Part shown: positions 35,456 to 43,049 of the stretch, one piece after another | Layout of the letters: every line of letters begins with the position of its first letter | How positions within the stretch are numbered: the stretch's first letter is position 1 | NCBI GenBank assembly: GCA_944382775.1 | Contig: CALWNI010000003.1 | Location: 1-64,000, forward strand | Source of the DNA: an uncultured Allofournierella sp. | GTDB lineage: Bacteria; Bacillota; Clostridia; Oscillospirales; Ruminococcaceae | DNA length: 64,000 bases | Reading direction: 5' to 3' | Position numbers and translations under genes: made by a program | The notes under the pieces: model-generated | Told to the model about the DNA's origin: nothing | Seen by the model: the letters and a program-made list of their open reading frames with translations, nothing else | The model's database searches: none

Positions 35456-35542
35456 GGTAAGCTAGCGGGCCGGGCTATCCGACCCTCCCACGGGCATTAG
35501 CACGCTAACGCCCTATAAAAACCGCATCTAGCGGCTCTTACC
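35456..35542 (-). promoter_or_regulatory. Structured leader between nusG and rplK
   Basis: GGTAAGCTAG (35456-35465) pairs with CTTACC (35537-35542) and CTAG (35528-35531), leaving a 5-nt bulge. Inside, GGGCATTAGC (35492-35501) pairs with GCTAACGCCC (35504-35513); on the minus-strand RNA its one mismatch is a G-U pair. A small CCGC/GCGG hairpin lies at 35522-35534. The position matches where L1 is known to repress the rplK-rplA mRNA in other bacteria; an L1 site is an inference. Confidence 0.55.
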
Positions 35543-35557
35543 ATAAGGGTTTTGCTC

Positions 35558-36079
35558 TTACAGGGGTTTTACCTGATTGAGCTCCAATTCTGCGGGCGTT
35601 TCACGCCCAAACATAGAAACTTTTACGCTAACGCGGCGGGCTTCCATGTCAATCTTTTCAACCAGACCAACAAAGCCTTCCAGCGGGCCAGCGGTAATTT
35701 CTACGTTGTCGCCTACTTCGTAGTCTACGGTAGGCTCGGTGTTGGTCTCTACGCCAAGCGCATCGACCTCGGCCTGAGAAAGTGGTACGGGCTTGGAAGA
35801 GGGGCCAACAAAACCGGTTACGCCGCGGCAGTTGCGCACGATGTACCAGCTTTCGTCGGTCATAAGCATCTTCACCAGTACATAACCGGGGAACAGCTTA
35901 CGCTCAACCATACGTTCCTTACCATCCTTGATCTCGGGTACCATCTCGATGGGTACCTTAACCTCATGGATCAGCTCCTGCAAGCGGCGGTTCTCCACGA
36001 TGGTTTCAAGGTTCTGGGCCACTTTGTTCTCATAACCGGAATAGGTATGCACAACATACCACATTGCCTGTTCTGCCAT
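35558..36079 (-). CDS. nusG: Transcription termination/antitermination protein NusG
   Basis: This 173-aa protein has an NGN domain (AMWYVVHTYSGYENKVAQNL at the N-terminus) and a C-terminal KOW domain (GDNVEITAGPLEGFVGLVE). It couples RNA polymerase to pausing, Rho and ribosomes. It lies 36 nt after secE, in the usual secE-nusG order. Confidence 0.96.
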   Translation of the reverse strand: MAEQAMWYVVHTYSGYENKVAQNLETIVENRRLQELIHEVKVPIEMVPEIKDGKERMVERKLFPGYVLVKMLMTDESWYIVRNCRGVTGFVGPSSKPVPLSQAEVDALGVETNTEPTVDYEVGDNVEITAGPLEGFVGLVEKIDMEARRVSVKVSMFGRETPAELELNQVKPL

Positions 36080-36115
36080 ACAGTGTTCCCTCCGCTTTCA
36101 AGAATCGGCGAGCCA

Positions 36116-36367
36116 TTACAGCTTAGACGCTGCATCCAGCACAAAGTGCATGATGCCGCCAAACAGCATGTCCAACAACAGGATGAAAACAGATGCAATG
36201 ATAACCACTGCAATTACCACGATGCTGTTGTTGATGATTTGGCTCTTGGTGGGCCATACCACCTTTTTCAATTCGCTCTTGGTGTCACGGAAGAACTTTC
36301 CGATTCCCTTGAACACATTTTTGACCTTTGCAAAGAAACCGGGCTTCTTGGTGGTATTATCAGCCAT
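36116..36367 (-). CDS. secE: Preprotein translocase subunit SecE
   Basis: This 83-aa protein has a soluble N-terminus, the conserved amphipathic helix with ELKKVVWPTKSQ at about 37-48, and one membrane helix at about 50-75. It is a core subunit of the SecYEG channel. It sits between rpmG and nusG. Confidence 0.93.
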   Translation of the reverse strand: MADNTTKKPGFFAKVKNVFKGIGKFFRDTKSELKKVVWPTKSQIINNSIVVIAVVIIASVFILLLDMLFGGIMHFVLDAASKL

Positions 36368-36382
36368 GGTATCCCGCCTTTC

Positions 36383-36532
36383 TTACTTGGTCTCGCGATG
36401 GGCAGTATGCTTCTTGCAGAAACGGCAATACTTGTTCATCTCGAGCCGGTCAGGGCTGTTCTTCTTGTTCTTCATAGTGTTGTAGTTGCGCTGTTTGCAC
36501 TCAGTGCAGGCCAGTGTAATTTTCACTCTCAT
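36383..36532 (-). CDS. rpmG: 50S ribosomal protein L33
   Basis: A 49-aa ribosomal protein. It begins [12 protein letters not shown] and has two CxxC pairs (CTEC and CRFC), so it is the zinc-containing (C+) form. GGAGG precedes the ATG at 36532. It is the first gene of the rpmG-secE-nusG-rplK-rplA unit. Confidence 0.95.
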   Translation of the reverse strand: MRVKITLACTECKQRNYNTMKNKKNSPDRLEMNKYCRFCKKHTAHRETK

Positions 36533-36639
36533 TGTCTTCGGCACCTCCATTTAACGGTTTGTTTAGCCTCCCTCGTATTTACAGGCGCACCTTCCGAAAA
36601 AAGGCACAAAAAAATAAACCTGCAAAATGAGGTATCGTT

Positions 36640-36669
36640 ATCATAGCACACTTTGATTTGGTTCGTCAA
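36640..36669 (-). promoter_or_regulatory. Promoter of the rpmG-secE-nusG operon
   Basis: On the minus strand TTGACG (36664-36669), 18 nt and TATGAT (36640-36645) with a TGn extension (TGCTATGAT) form a strong promoter about 110 nt upstream of rpmG. Confidence 0.8.
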
Positions 36670-36720
36670 TAGCAAATGTTTTGTTTTTTGCAACTACTTT
36701 TATTTTAAATCAGTAGCCTT

Positions 36721-36748
36721 TTGTGCATCTTTATGGTATTATTAGAAT
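36721..36748 (+). promoter_or_regulatory. Possible promoter for ddl-murI
   Basis: TTGTGC (36721-36726), 16 nt and TAGAAT (36743-36748) lie about 90 nt upstream of ddl. It is a moderate match. Apart from this and the divergent rpmG promoter I see nothing else in the 308-nt gap 36533-36840. Confidence 0.4.
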
Positions 36749-36840
36749 ACTTATGTGCAATACGCATGTATTATTTGCTGCGGTTGGGTAACCTTGCAGC
36801 ATTTTTCGTGTAGAACCATAAAAGAAAGGTCTTTTGCAGT

Positions 36841-37920
36841 ATGAACAGACTGAACGTTGCGCTGCTGTTTGGCGGCGTTTCCAGCGAGCACGAGGTTAGT
36901 CGTGTATCCGCAAAAACTTTTGCCGAACATCTTTCCCCTGTAAATTACCGAGTTTATAACATCGGCATCACCAAAGACGGCCGCTGGCTTTATTACTCCG
37001 GCCCCATTGAAAAAATGGCAGACGGCAGCTGGGAGCTGGACGAAAGCTGTGTGCCCTGTGCCATCAGTCCCGACCGCTCTACCCATGGCATCGTGCTGTT
37101 TTTGCACGACGGCACATGGCGGGTACTGCCCATTGATGTTGCTGTTCCCGTATTGCATGGCAAAAACGGCGAAGACGGCACCATTCAGGGTCTGCTTGAA
37201 CTGGCCGGCATCCCCTATGTGGGCTGCGGCGTGTTGGCAAGTGCCGTATGCATGGACAAAGCCGTTGCCAACACCTTGCTGGATGCCGCCGGGATTGACC
37301 GCTGTGAATGGACCTGGGCTTCTCGCAGCGAATGCGCTGACTTTGATGCGCTGGAAGCACGGGTTTCGCAAAAATTAAACTATCCCATTTTTGTAAAACC
37401 TGCCAACGCCGGCAGCAGTGTGGGCATTAGCAAGGCAGAAAACCGCGAAGAACTTGCAAAAGCCATTGAAGTTGCTTTGGCAGAAGACGACAAGGTTGTG
37501 TTTGAACGCTTTGTAAAAGGCCAAGAAGTAGAATGTGCCGTGATTGGCAACGAAACCTGCCGCGCCACCCGTCCCGGTGAAATTTTGGCAAGCGAAGCCT
37601 TTTACACCTACGACGACAAATATGTTTTGGGCAACAGCCGCACCGTTATCCCCGCTCATCTCAGCGAAGAAAAGCTGGAGCAGGTACGCCTGCAAGCCGA
37701 AAAAGCCTATCTGGCACTGGGCTGCACCGGCCTTTCCCGTGTGGATTTCTTTGTGGAAGAAAACGGCCGAATTCTGCTGAACGAAATCAACACCCTGCCC
37801 GGCTTTACCGCCATTAGCATGTACCCCAAACTGATGGAAGATGCCGGCACTCCCATTGGCGAGCTGCTGGACCAGCTGATTGATTTGGCCTTGCGCCGTG
37901 CAGGTGTTCGCCATGGATAA
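36841..37920 (+). CDS. ddl: D-alanine-D-alanine ligase
   Basis: This 359-aa ATP-grasp enzyme makes the D-Ala-D-Ala dipeptide for peptidoglycan. Motifs are LLFGGVSSEHEVS near the N-terminus, VLHGKNGEDGTIQGLLEL at about 101-118, FVKPANAGSSVGISK near 182 and the C-terminal INTLPGFTAISMYPK. The loop residues fit a D-Ala-D-Ala rather than a D-Ala-D-Lac enzyme only by general resemblance. murI overlaps its last 8 nt, so the two are translationally coupled. Confidence 0.95.
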   Translation: MNRLNVALLFGGVSSEHEVSRVSAKTFAEHLSPVNYRVYNIGITKDGRWLYYSGPIEKMADGSWELDESCVPCAISPDRSTHGIVLFLHDGTWRVLPIDVAVPVLHGKNGEDGTIQGLLELAGIPYVGCGVLASAVCMDKAVANTLLDAAGIDRCEWTWASRSECADFDALEARVSQKLNYPIFVKPANAGSSVGISKAENREELAKAIEVALAEDDKVVFERFVKGQEVECAVIGNETCRATRPGEILASEAFYTYDDKYVLGNSRTVIPAHLSEEKLEQVRLQAEKAYLALGCTGLSRVDFFVEENGRILLNEINTLPGFTAISMYPKLMEDAGTPIGELLDQLIDLALRRAGVRHG

Positions 37921-38725
37921 ACGCCCCATTGGCGTATTCGATTCCGGCGCAGGCGGTTTGACTGCCGTGCGGCAGCTGCAAGCCATTTTGCCGGGAGAGA
38001 ATATTGTGTATTTCGGCGACACCGGCCGTGTGCCTTACGGCACCCGAAGCCCTGCCACCATTCAGCAGTACGCCGAGCAGGACATTCGGTTTTTGCTGTC
38101 TCAAGATGTTAAATTTATTTTAGCGGCCTGCGGCACCGTAAGCAGCACCCTGCCCAAATCCTACACGGATTCCCTGCCTGTCCCTTATGTGGGCGTGGTA
38201 GGCGCAGCAGTGGACGCTGCCATTGCCGCCACCAAAAACAAGCGCATTGGCGTGATTGCCACCCCTGCTACCATTCGCAGCAAGAGCTATGAGCAGCGGT
38301 TAAAGGCCAGCCTGCCCGACGTGCAGGTATTTCCCCGTGCTTGCCCCATGTTTGTGCCGCTGGTGGAAAACGGTTATGTAAAACCCCATGACCCCATTAC
38401 CACCGCCATTGCAACGGAATATCTGGAAGAGATTCGCCGGCAAGGGGTGGACACCCTCATTTTAGGCTGCACTCACTATCCGCTGATTGCCCATATCATT
38501 GCCGATGTTATGGGTCCTGATGTTACCCTCATCGATGCAGGACGGGAGGCCGCCCTCAAGGCACATGATGCATTGGCACAGCTGAATTTACTCAGCAACT
38601 CCGGCACGGGGCACACACGCTACTATGTGAGCGACTCGGCCGAAAGTTTTGCCGCCGCCGTAAAATTGTTTGTGGGGCCGCAAAGCAGCAGCGAAGCAAG
38701 CCACGTTGCCATTGAAAATTATTAA
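37913..38725 (+). CDS. murI: Glutamate racemase
   Basis: This 270-aa enzyme makes D-glutamate for peptidoglycan. The N-terminal IGVFDSGAGGLTAVRQL carries the conserved Asp-Ser. The two catalytic cysteines are in AACGTVSS (near residue 75) and GCTHYP (near 183). The residue after the first cysteine is Gly where many homologues have Asn (CNTA). The ATG at 37913 overlaps the ddl stop. It continues an envelope-precursor operon. Confidence 0.92.
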   Translation: MDKRPIGVFDSGAGGLTAVRQLQAILPGENIVYFGDTGRVPYGTRSPATIQQYAEQDIRFLLSQDVKFILAACGTVSSTLPKSYTDSLPVPYVGVVGAAVDAAIAATKNKRIGVIATPATIRSKSYEQRLKASLPDVQVFPRACPMFVPLVENGYVKPHDPITTAIATEYLEEIRRQGVDTLILGCTHYPLIAHIIADVMGPDVTLIDAGREAALKAHDALAQLNLLSNSGTGHTRYYVSDSAESFAAAVKLFVGPQSSSEASHVAIENY

Positions 38726-38742
38726 AGGAGAACTTGCCCACA

Positions 38743-39186
38743 ATGAACGAGGATTTTCTCATTCGCATTGACGGTCGCATGGAACAAGCGGACGAAACCG
38801 ATCAAGTGGAATTGATGACACTCGGCAGTTTTGTTAAGCGCGGCGGCAGTTTTTTTATCACCTATAAAGAAAGCGAAACCACCGGATACAAAGACTGTAC
38901 CACCACCGTAAAAGCCGCCGAAGACGGCCACAAGGTATCCATGCTTCGGTTTGGCCCTGCTGCCAGCCAGCTGGTTATCGAAAAAGGGGTGCGTCATCTG
39001 TGCCATTACGAAACCGGGCACGGCTCTTTGACCCTTGGCGTAGCCGCCGACGCAATCGACAATCAACTCACCGAACACGGCGGAACCCTTACCTTTAGCT
39101 ATACCTTGGATTCTGACCAAGATGTGGTACTAAGCCGCAACCTGGTAACCATTACCGTAAAACGGGCCGAGCGAACCCCGTTATAA
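38743..39186 (+). CDS. DUF1934 family beta-barrel protein (YwiB-like)
   Basis: This 147-aa protein of the DUF1934 family has the lipocalin-like strand pattern SFFITYKESETTGYKDCTTTVK, MLRFG, LVIEKGVRHLCHYETGHGSLTLGV and LTFSYTLD. Its position directly before argS is the same as for ywiB in Bacillus. No biochemical role is established. The ATG at 38743 has AAAGGAG 12 nt upstream; an in-frame TTG at 38734 is too close to it. Confidence 0.82.
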   Translation: MNEDFLIRIDGRMEQADETDQVELMTLGSFVKRGGSFFITYKESETTGYKDCTTTVKAAEDGHKVSMLRFGPAASQLVIEKGVRHLCHYETGHGSLTLGVAADAIDNQLTEHGGTLTFSYTLDSDQDVVLSRNLVTITVKRAERTPL

Positions 39187-39228
39187 CCTTTCTCGCTATC
39201 GAATCACAAAAAGGACGGATGTAACATT

Positions 39229-40980
39229 ATGAATGCATATCAAAACTACAACCCTCGTGCCGCCGCTTTGGCCGAAGCCCGCGCACTTCTCACCCAGGCC
39301 GCACAGGCCGCCATGGCAGCCGATGCACTGCCTCAGACCGAACTGCCCGATTTTATCGTGGAGATTCCTGCCGATGTGAAAAACGGCGACGTTGCAAGCA
39401 ACCTGGCCATGGCAGGTGCCCGTGCCTTTAAAAAGGCTCCCCGCCAAATTGCCGACGCTTTGCTGGCTCACATGCCCAGCTTGGAAAACAGCATCTTTTC
39501 CAAGGTAGAGGTTGCAGGCCCCGGCTTTATTAACCTGTTCCTGGCTCCCAACTGGTTCACCACCACCGTTTACGCTGCTACCCAAAGCGACTCCTACGGT
39601 CGCACCGATTTTGGCGGCGGCAAAAAGGTAAACGTGGAATTCGTTTCCGCCAACCCCACCGGCCCCATGCACCTGGGCAACGCTCGTGGCGGTGCGCTGG
39701 GTGACTGCTTGGCTGCTGTTATGGACTGGGCAGGCTACGACGTTACTCGTGAGTTCTACGTAAATGATGCCGGCAACCAGATTCAGAAGTTTGGCAAGAG
39801 CCTGTCTGCCCGTTACCTGCAACACTTCAAGGGCGAAGAGGCTGTTCCCTTCCCCGAGGACGGCTACCAGGGCGAGGACATTAAGATTCTGGCGGAAGAG
39901 TTTGCCGCCATTGAGGGCGATAAGTTTGTGGACGCCGACGAGGAAACCCGCAAGCAGGCTCTGATTGCATACGGTCTGCCCAAGAACATTGCCGGTTTGG
40001 AGCGTGACCTGGCAAAATACCGCATTCAATATGATGTATGGTTCCGTGAAAGCACCCTGCACGATTCCGGTGCAGTTCAGGAAATCATCGACAAGCTGCT
40101 GGCTTCCGGTGCTTGCTACAAGGCCGAAGACGGTGCAATTATGTACAAGAGCGCACAGTTCAGCGAAAAATACGGTGCTGCCAACAAGAAAAAGGACGAA
40201 GACGAAGCAAAGGACGAGGTTCTGGTTCGTGCAAACGGCATTCCCACCTACTTTGCAGCCGACATCGCTTACCACTACAACAAGCTGGCAGTCCGCGGCT
40301 TTGACAAGGCTATTGACATCTGGGGTGCCGACCACCATGGCCACGTTGCCCGCATGAAGGGTGCTATGGATGCGGTAGGTCTGAACGGCGAAGATTTGGA
40401 CGTGATCCTGATGCAGCTGGTTAAGCTGGTAAAAGACGGTCAACAGGTTCGCATGAGCAAGCGCACCGGCAAGGCCATTACCTTGACCGACCTGCTGGAC
40501 GAAGTGCCCATCGATTCTGCCCGTTTCTTCTTCAACCTGCGCGAGGCCGGCAGCCAGATGGACTTTGATTTGGACCTGGCTGTTAAGGAAGACAGCGACA
40601 ACCCGGTATACTATGTACAGTACGCCCATGCTCGTATCTGCTCCATTTTGAAAAAGCTGGCAAGCGAAGGCGTTTCTTACGAAGGCCCCGAGGCTTGGGC
40701 TTCTTACCAGTTCAGCGATGCTGCCGAGCTGGATTTGATTCGTGCCGTTGGTGCTTTCCCTGCTGAAATTGTAACCGGTGCCAAAAACTACGACCCTGCT
40801 CGCATTACTCGCTATGTCATCGACCTGGCCGGTGCGTTCCACAAGTTCTACAACATCTGCCGCATTAAGGACGCCGAGCCTGCTATGCGTCAGGCTCGTA
40901 TTGCTCTGTGCTTGGCAGTTAAAAACGTAATCGCCAATGTACTGACCATGTTTAAGGTAAGCGTACCCGAAAGCATGTAA
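39229..40980 (+). CDS. argS: Arginyl-tRNA synthetase
   Basis: This 583-aa class I synthetase has an N-terminal Add-1-like domain (about 1-110) and the HIGH-type motif in PTGPMHLGNARGGALGD at about 139-155. The KMSKS-type element RMSKRTGKAITLTDLL lies near 405-420, and the helical anticodon-binding domain is C-terminal. It charges tRNA-Arg in the cytoplasm. It is the last gene of the ddl unit. Confidence 0.96.
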   Translation: MNAYQNYNPRAAALAEARALLTQAAQAAMAADALPQTELPDFIVEIPADVKNGDVASNLAMAGARAFKKAPRQIADALLAHMPSLENSIFSKVEVAGPGFINLFLAPNWFTTTVYAATQSDSYGRTDFGGGKKVNVEFVSANPTGPMHLGNARGGALGDCLAAVMDWAGYDVTREFYVNDAGNQIQKFGKSLSARYLQHFKGEEAVPFPEDGYQGEDIKILAEEFAAIEGDKFVDADEETRKQALIAYGLPKNIAGLERDLAKYRIQYDVWFRESTLHDSGAVQEIIDKLLASGACYKAEDGAIMYKSAQFSEKYGAANKKKDEDEAKDEVLVRANGIPTYFAADIAYHYNKLAVRGFDKAIDIWGADHHGHVARMKGAMDAVGLNGEDLDVILMQLVKLVKDGQQVRMSKRTGKAITLTDLLDEVPIDSARFFFNLREAGSQMDFDLDLAVKEDSDNPVYYVQYAHARICSILKKLASEGVSYEGPEAWASYQFSDAAELDLIRAVGAFPAEIVTGAKNYDPARITRYVIDLAGAFHKFYNICRIKDAEPAMRQARIALCLAVKNVIANVLTMFKVSVPESM

Positions 40981-41018
40981 GCTATGTGACTCCATCACCT
41001 TGATGGACAGACATGGAA

Positions 41019-41048
41019 TTGACAGGCTTATTTGCTTGCTTATATAAT
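41019..41048 (+). promoter_or_regulatory. Promoter in front of the lactate dehydrogenase gene
   Basis: TTGACA (41019-41024), 18 nt and TATAAT (41043-41048) are both perfect hexamers. The predicted RNA starts near 41055, exactly at the base of a long hairpin. Confidence 0.85.
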
Positions 41049-41054
41049 TAGAAT

Positions 41055-41104
41055 AACGGCAGACCTGTTGGCGCAGTGCGCCTGAGCAGGTCTGCCGTTT
41101 ATTT
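41055..41104 (+). promoter_or_regulatory. Stable 5'-end hairpin upstream of ldh
   Basis: AACGGCAGACCTG (41055-41067) pairs perfectly with CAGGTCTGCCGTT (41087-41099), and inside it GGCGC (41070-41074) pairs with GCGCC (41078-41082). A T-rich tract follows (TTATTTTAT). It could be an early terminator/attenuator, an mRNA-stabilising cap, or the terminator of argS. Confidence 0.7.
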
Positions 41105-41161
41105 TATGTAATTTATTCCCATTCTTTCAATAATATATTTGTATATAAGGAGAATTTTACT

Positions 41162-42115
41162 ATGCGTATGAAAGAAGGCAAGCTGGTTCTGATTGGTGCC
41201 GGTATGGTTGGAAGTGCCACCCTAAACGCCGTTGTTGCACAAAATGTATTGAACGAAATCGTGGTAATTGATGCCAACGAAAACAAAGCTCTGGGCGAAG
41301 TGCTGGATGCCCTGCACACCACTCCCTTTGCACACGCCACCAACACCACCATTCGGGTGGGCAGCTATGCAGACTGTGCCGATGCTTCCATTATCGTGAT
41401 GACCGCAGGCCCCAGCATTCAGGCAGGCGACAATGACCGCCGTGTTCTGGCAGAAAAGAACATCGCAGTTATGGATTCCGTTATGCAGGAAATCACCCGC
41501 TATACCCGCAATGCCATTTTAATTGTTGTAACCAACCCGGTGGACTTGGTCACCTATTTTGCTCAAACCAAATACAACTATCCGGCCGATAAGATTTTTG
41601 GCACCGGCACCCTGCTGGACACCGCCCGTATGCGCCAGATTATTGCCGCACAGTGCAACGTGGACTCGAAAAACGTGCACGGCTATCTGTTTGGTGAGCA
41701 CGGCGAAAGCGCATTTATCCCTTGGAGCATGGTGAATGTTTCGGGTATTCCGGTGGATGAACTGCCCCGTGCGTTCGGTTTGAACAGCGCATTGGATAAG
41801 GAAAAAATTCTGGAGGAAACCAAGCACGCCGGTCTGCGCATTTTAAAGTTGAAAGGCTATACCTCCAGCGGCATCGCCCAAAGCGTTGCCCGTTTGGTGC
41901 GTGCCATTGTGTTAAACGAACGCTGTGTACTACCCATTAGCACTGTACTGCAAGGCGAGTACAATCTGGAGCAGGTTGCCATGAGCGTACCCTGTGTAAT
42001 TGGCAGCAACGGCCGTGAACGCATTTTGGAAGTACAGCTGTTGCCCCACGAGCAAGAGCAACTTGCCGCCTGCTGTGAAAGCCTGCAAAAGATGTTGTTG
42101 CAGCTTGGTCTATAA
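41162..42115 (+). CDS. L-lactate/malate family dehydrogenase (probable L-LDH)
   Basis: This 317-aa NAD-dependent dehydrogenase has the dinucleotide fold LIGAGMVGSATL at the N-terminus, VVTNPVDLVTY near 120, the substrate arginine in LDTARMRQ near 155 and the catalytic histidine in GEHGES (usual form GEHGDS) near 180. The active-site loop (SIQAGDNDRRVL) differs from the common QKPGETR form, so another 2-oxo acid such as a branched-chain one is possible. AAGGAG precedes the ATG. Its promoter is unusually strong and is followed by a hairpin. Confidence 0.85.
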   Translation: MRMKEGKLVLIGAGMVGSATLNAVVAQNVLNEIVVIDANENKALGEVLDALHTTPFAHATNTTIRVGSYADCADASIIVMTAGPSIQAGDNDRRVLAEKNIAVMDSVMQEITRYTRNAILIVVTNPVDLVTYFAQTKYNYPADKIFGTGTLLDTARMRQIIAAQCNVDSKNVHGYLFGEHGESAFIPWSMVNVSGIPVDELPRAFGLNSALDKEKILEETKHAGLRILKLKGYTSSGIAQSVARLVRAIVLNERCVLPISTVLQGEYNLEQVAMSVPCVIGSNGRERILEVQLLPHEQEQLAACCESLQKMLLQLGL

Positions 42116-42121
42116 GCAAAA

Positions 42122-42158
42122 CAAAAAACCCTTGCCACAAAGAGCAAGGGCTTTTTGT
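42122..42158 (+). terminator. Terminator of the ldh gene
   Basis: CCCTTGC (42129-42135) pairs with GCAAGGG (42144-42150), extended by A/T pairs, with an 8-nt loop and CTTTTTGTTT after it. Confidence 0.85.
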
Positions 42159-42253
42159 TTACACGCCAACATTTTTATTATACCGCAAAATAGCCAGTTT
42201 TTAAAGATTAAAACTGTACAATATTCACAGTTTATTTCTATGCGCTTTACCAA

Positions 42254-42282
42254 TATACAACACCTTTGGTGTGTGGTATATT
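42254..42282 (+). promoter_or_regulatory. Extended -10 promoter of the candidate large RNA
   Basis: TATACA (42254-42259), 17 nt and TATATT (42277-42282) with TGG just before it form a promoter. Its spacer contains a perfect palindrome, ACACC-TTT-GGTGT (42260-42272). It lies inside the roughly 1.1-kb gap after ldh. Confidence 0.55.
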
Positions 42283-42816
42283 ATAGGTGCACCAAGGAAT
42301 ACAAACCAAGGTCAAGAAACCCAATGTCCTATCAAAAGATCGGAACATTCGGGGCATGAAAGGAGCAGGGACCATTATGGTAAATGAAGAACCCGGCCAG
42401 TTACGGCAGAATGGGACCTGCCGCTGAATCCAAGAACCGCTTTATCATAACAAGATGATTTCTTGAACCAAAATGGTACTTTACATAAAGCGTTTTGAGT
42501 TCTTGTATATGATTCAAATAGCGAGCAGCGTCCCATATCTGTCAACAATCCCAATTAAAATAGAAAAACGATTTGTTTGCAATGGTTTAGCAAATAACAT
42601 CCCATATCGTTTTGGTAAGAAGGAAGTTGATGATAGTTTAGCTTGGTATGGAGCGAGTGCAATGTAAGAGCGCCGAAATCGTGTAAAACCACCTTCGGGA
42701 GAAAATACATTCGACCAAATCCATCCGTTGCGAGCTTTTCACACAGAACAACATGGTAGATACCTTTTTCAACGTACAATACACAATCAACAACGAACAA
42801 ATAAGAGGCTTAGAGT

Positions 42817-42833
42817 CCAATGTACTAAGAAAT
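42817..42833 (+). repeat. Direct repeat, copy 1 (CCAATGTACTAAGAAAT)
   Basis: A 17-base sequence identical to 43027-43043. In this copy CTTAG (42809-42813) upstream can pair with CTAAG (42825-42829), placing CCAATGT in the loop. A related CCAATGT occurs at 42321. Confidence 0.8.
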
Positions 42834-43026
42834 TTTGCATCAAACCCTTTCTCCTAATAAAGCAAGAACAGCTGTTGATGTGCTAACTGTTTGCCCGTAA
42901 ACTTTCTGGTTGCAGGCAATGTGAAGCTACAAAGCCTGCTGGTTACTTGGTAAGAAACGCGAGGCGATATGTTGAACAACAAACTCATCTCTTATCGTTT
43001 TAAATCCATTCAAAGTTGAGGGTAGA

Positions 43027-43043
43027 CCAATGTACTAAGAAAT
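43027..43043 (+). repeat. Direct repeat, copy 2 (CCAATGTACTAAGAAAT)
   Basis: Second copy of the 17-base repeat, 210 nt after the first and 7 nt before the terminator stem of the candidate RNA. Confidence 0.8.
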
Positions 43044-43049
43044 ACTTTT

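Noticed and set aside
39196..40998. 600-codon open frame opposite argS
   Set aside because: argS has all class I synthetase motifs; the opposite frame has no recognisable domain or start signal.
42473..42667. 64-codon open frame inside the candidate RNA
   Set aside because: No ribosome-binding site precedes it, the codon use is unlike neighbouring genes, and the paired segment AAAACGAT/ATCGTTTT lies within it.
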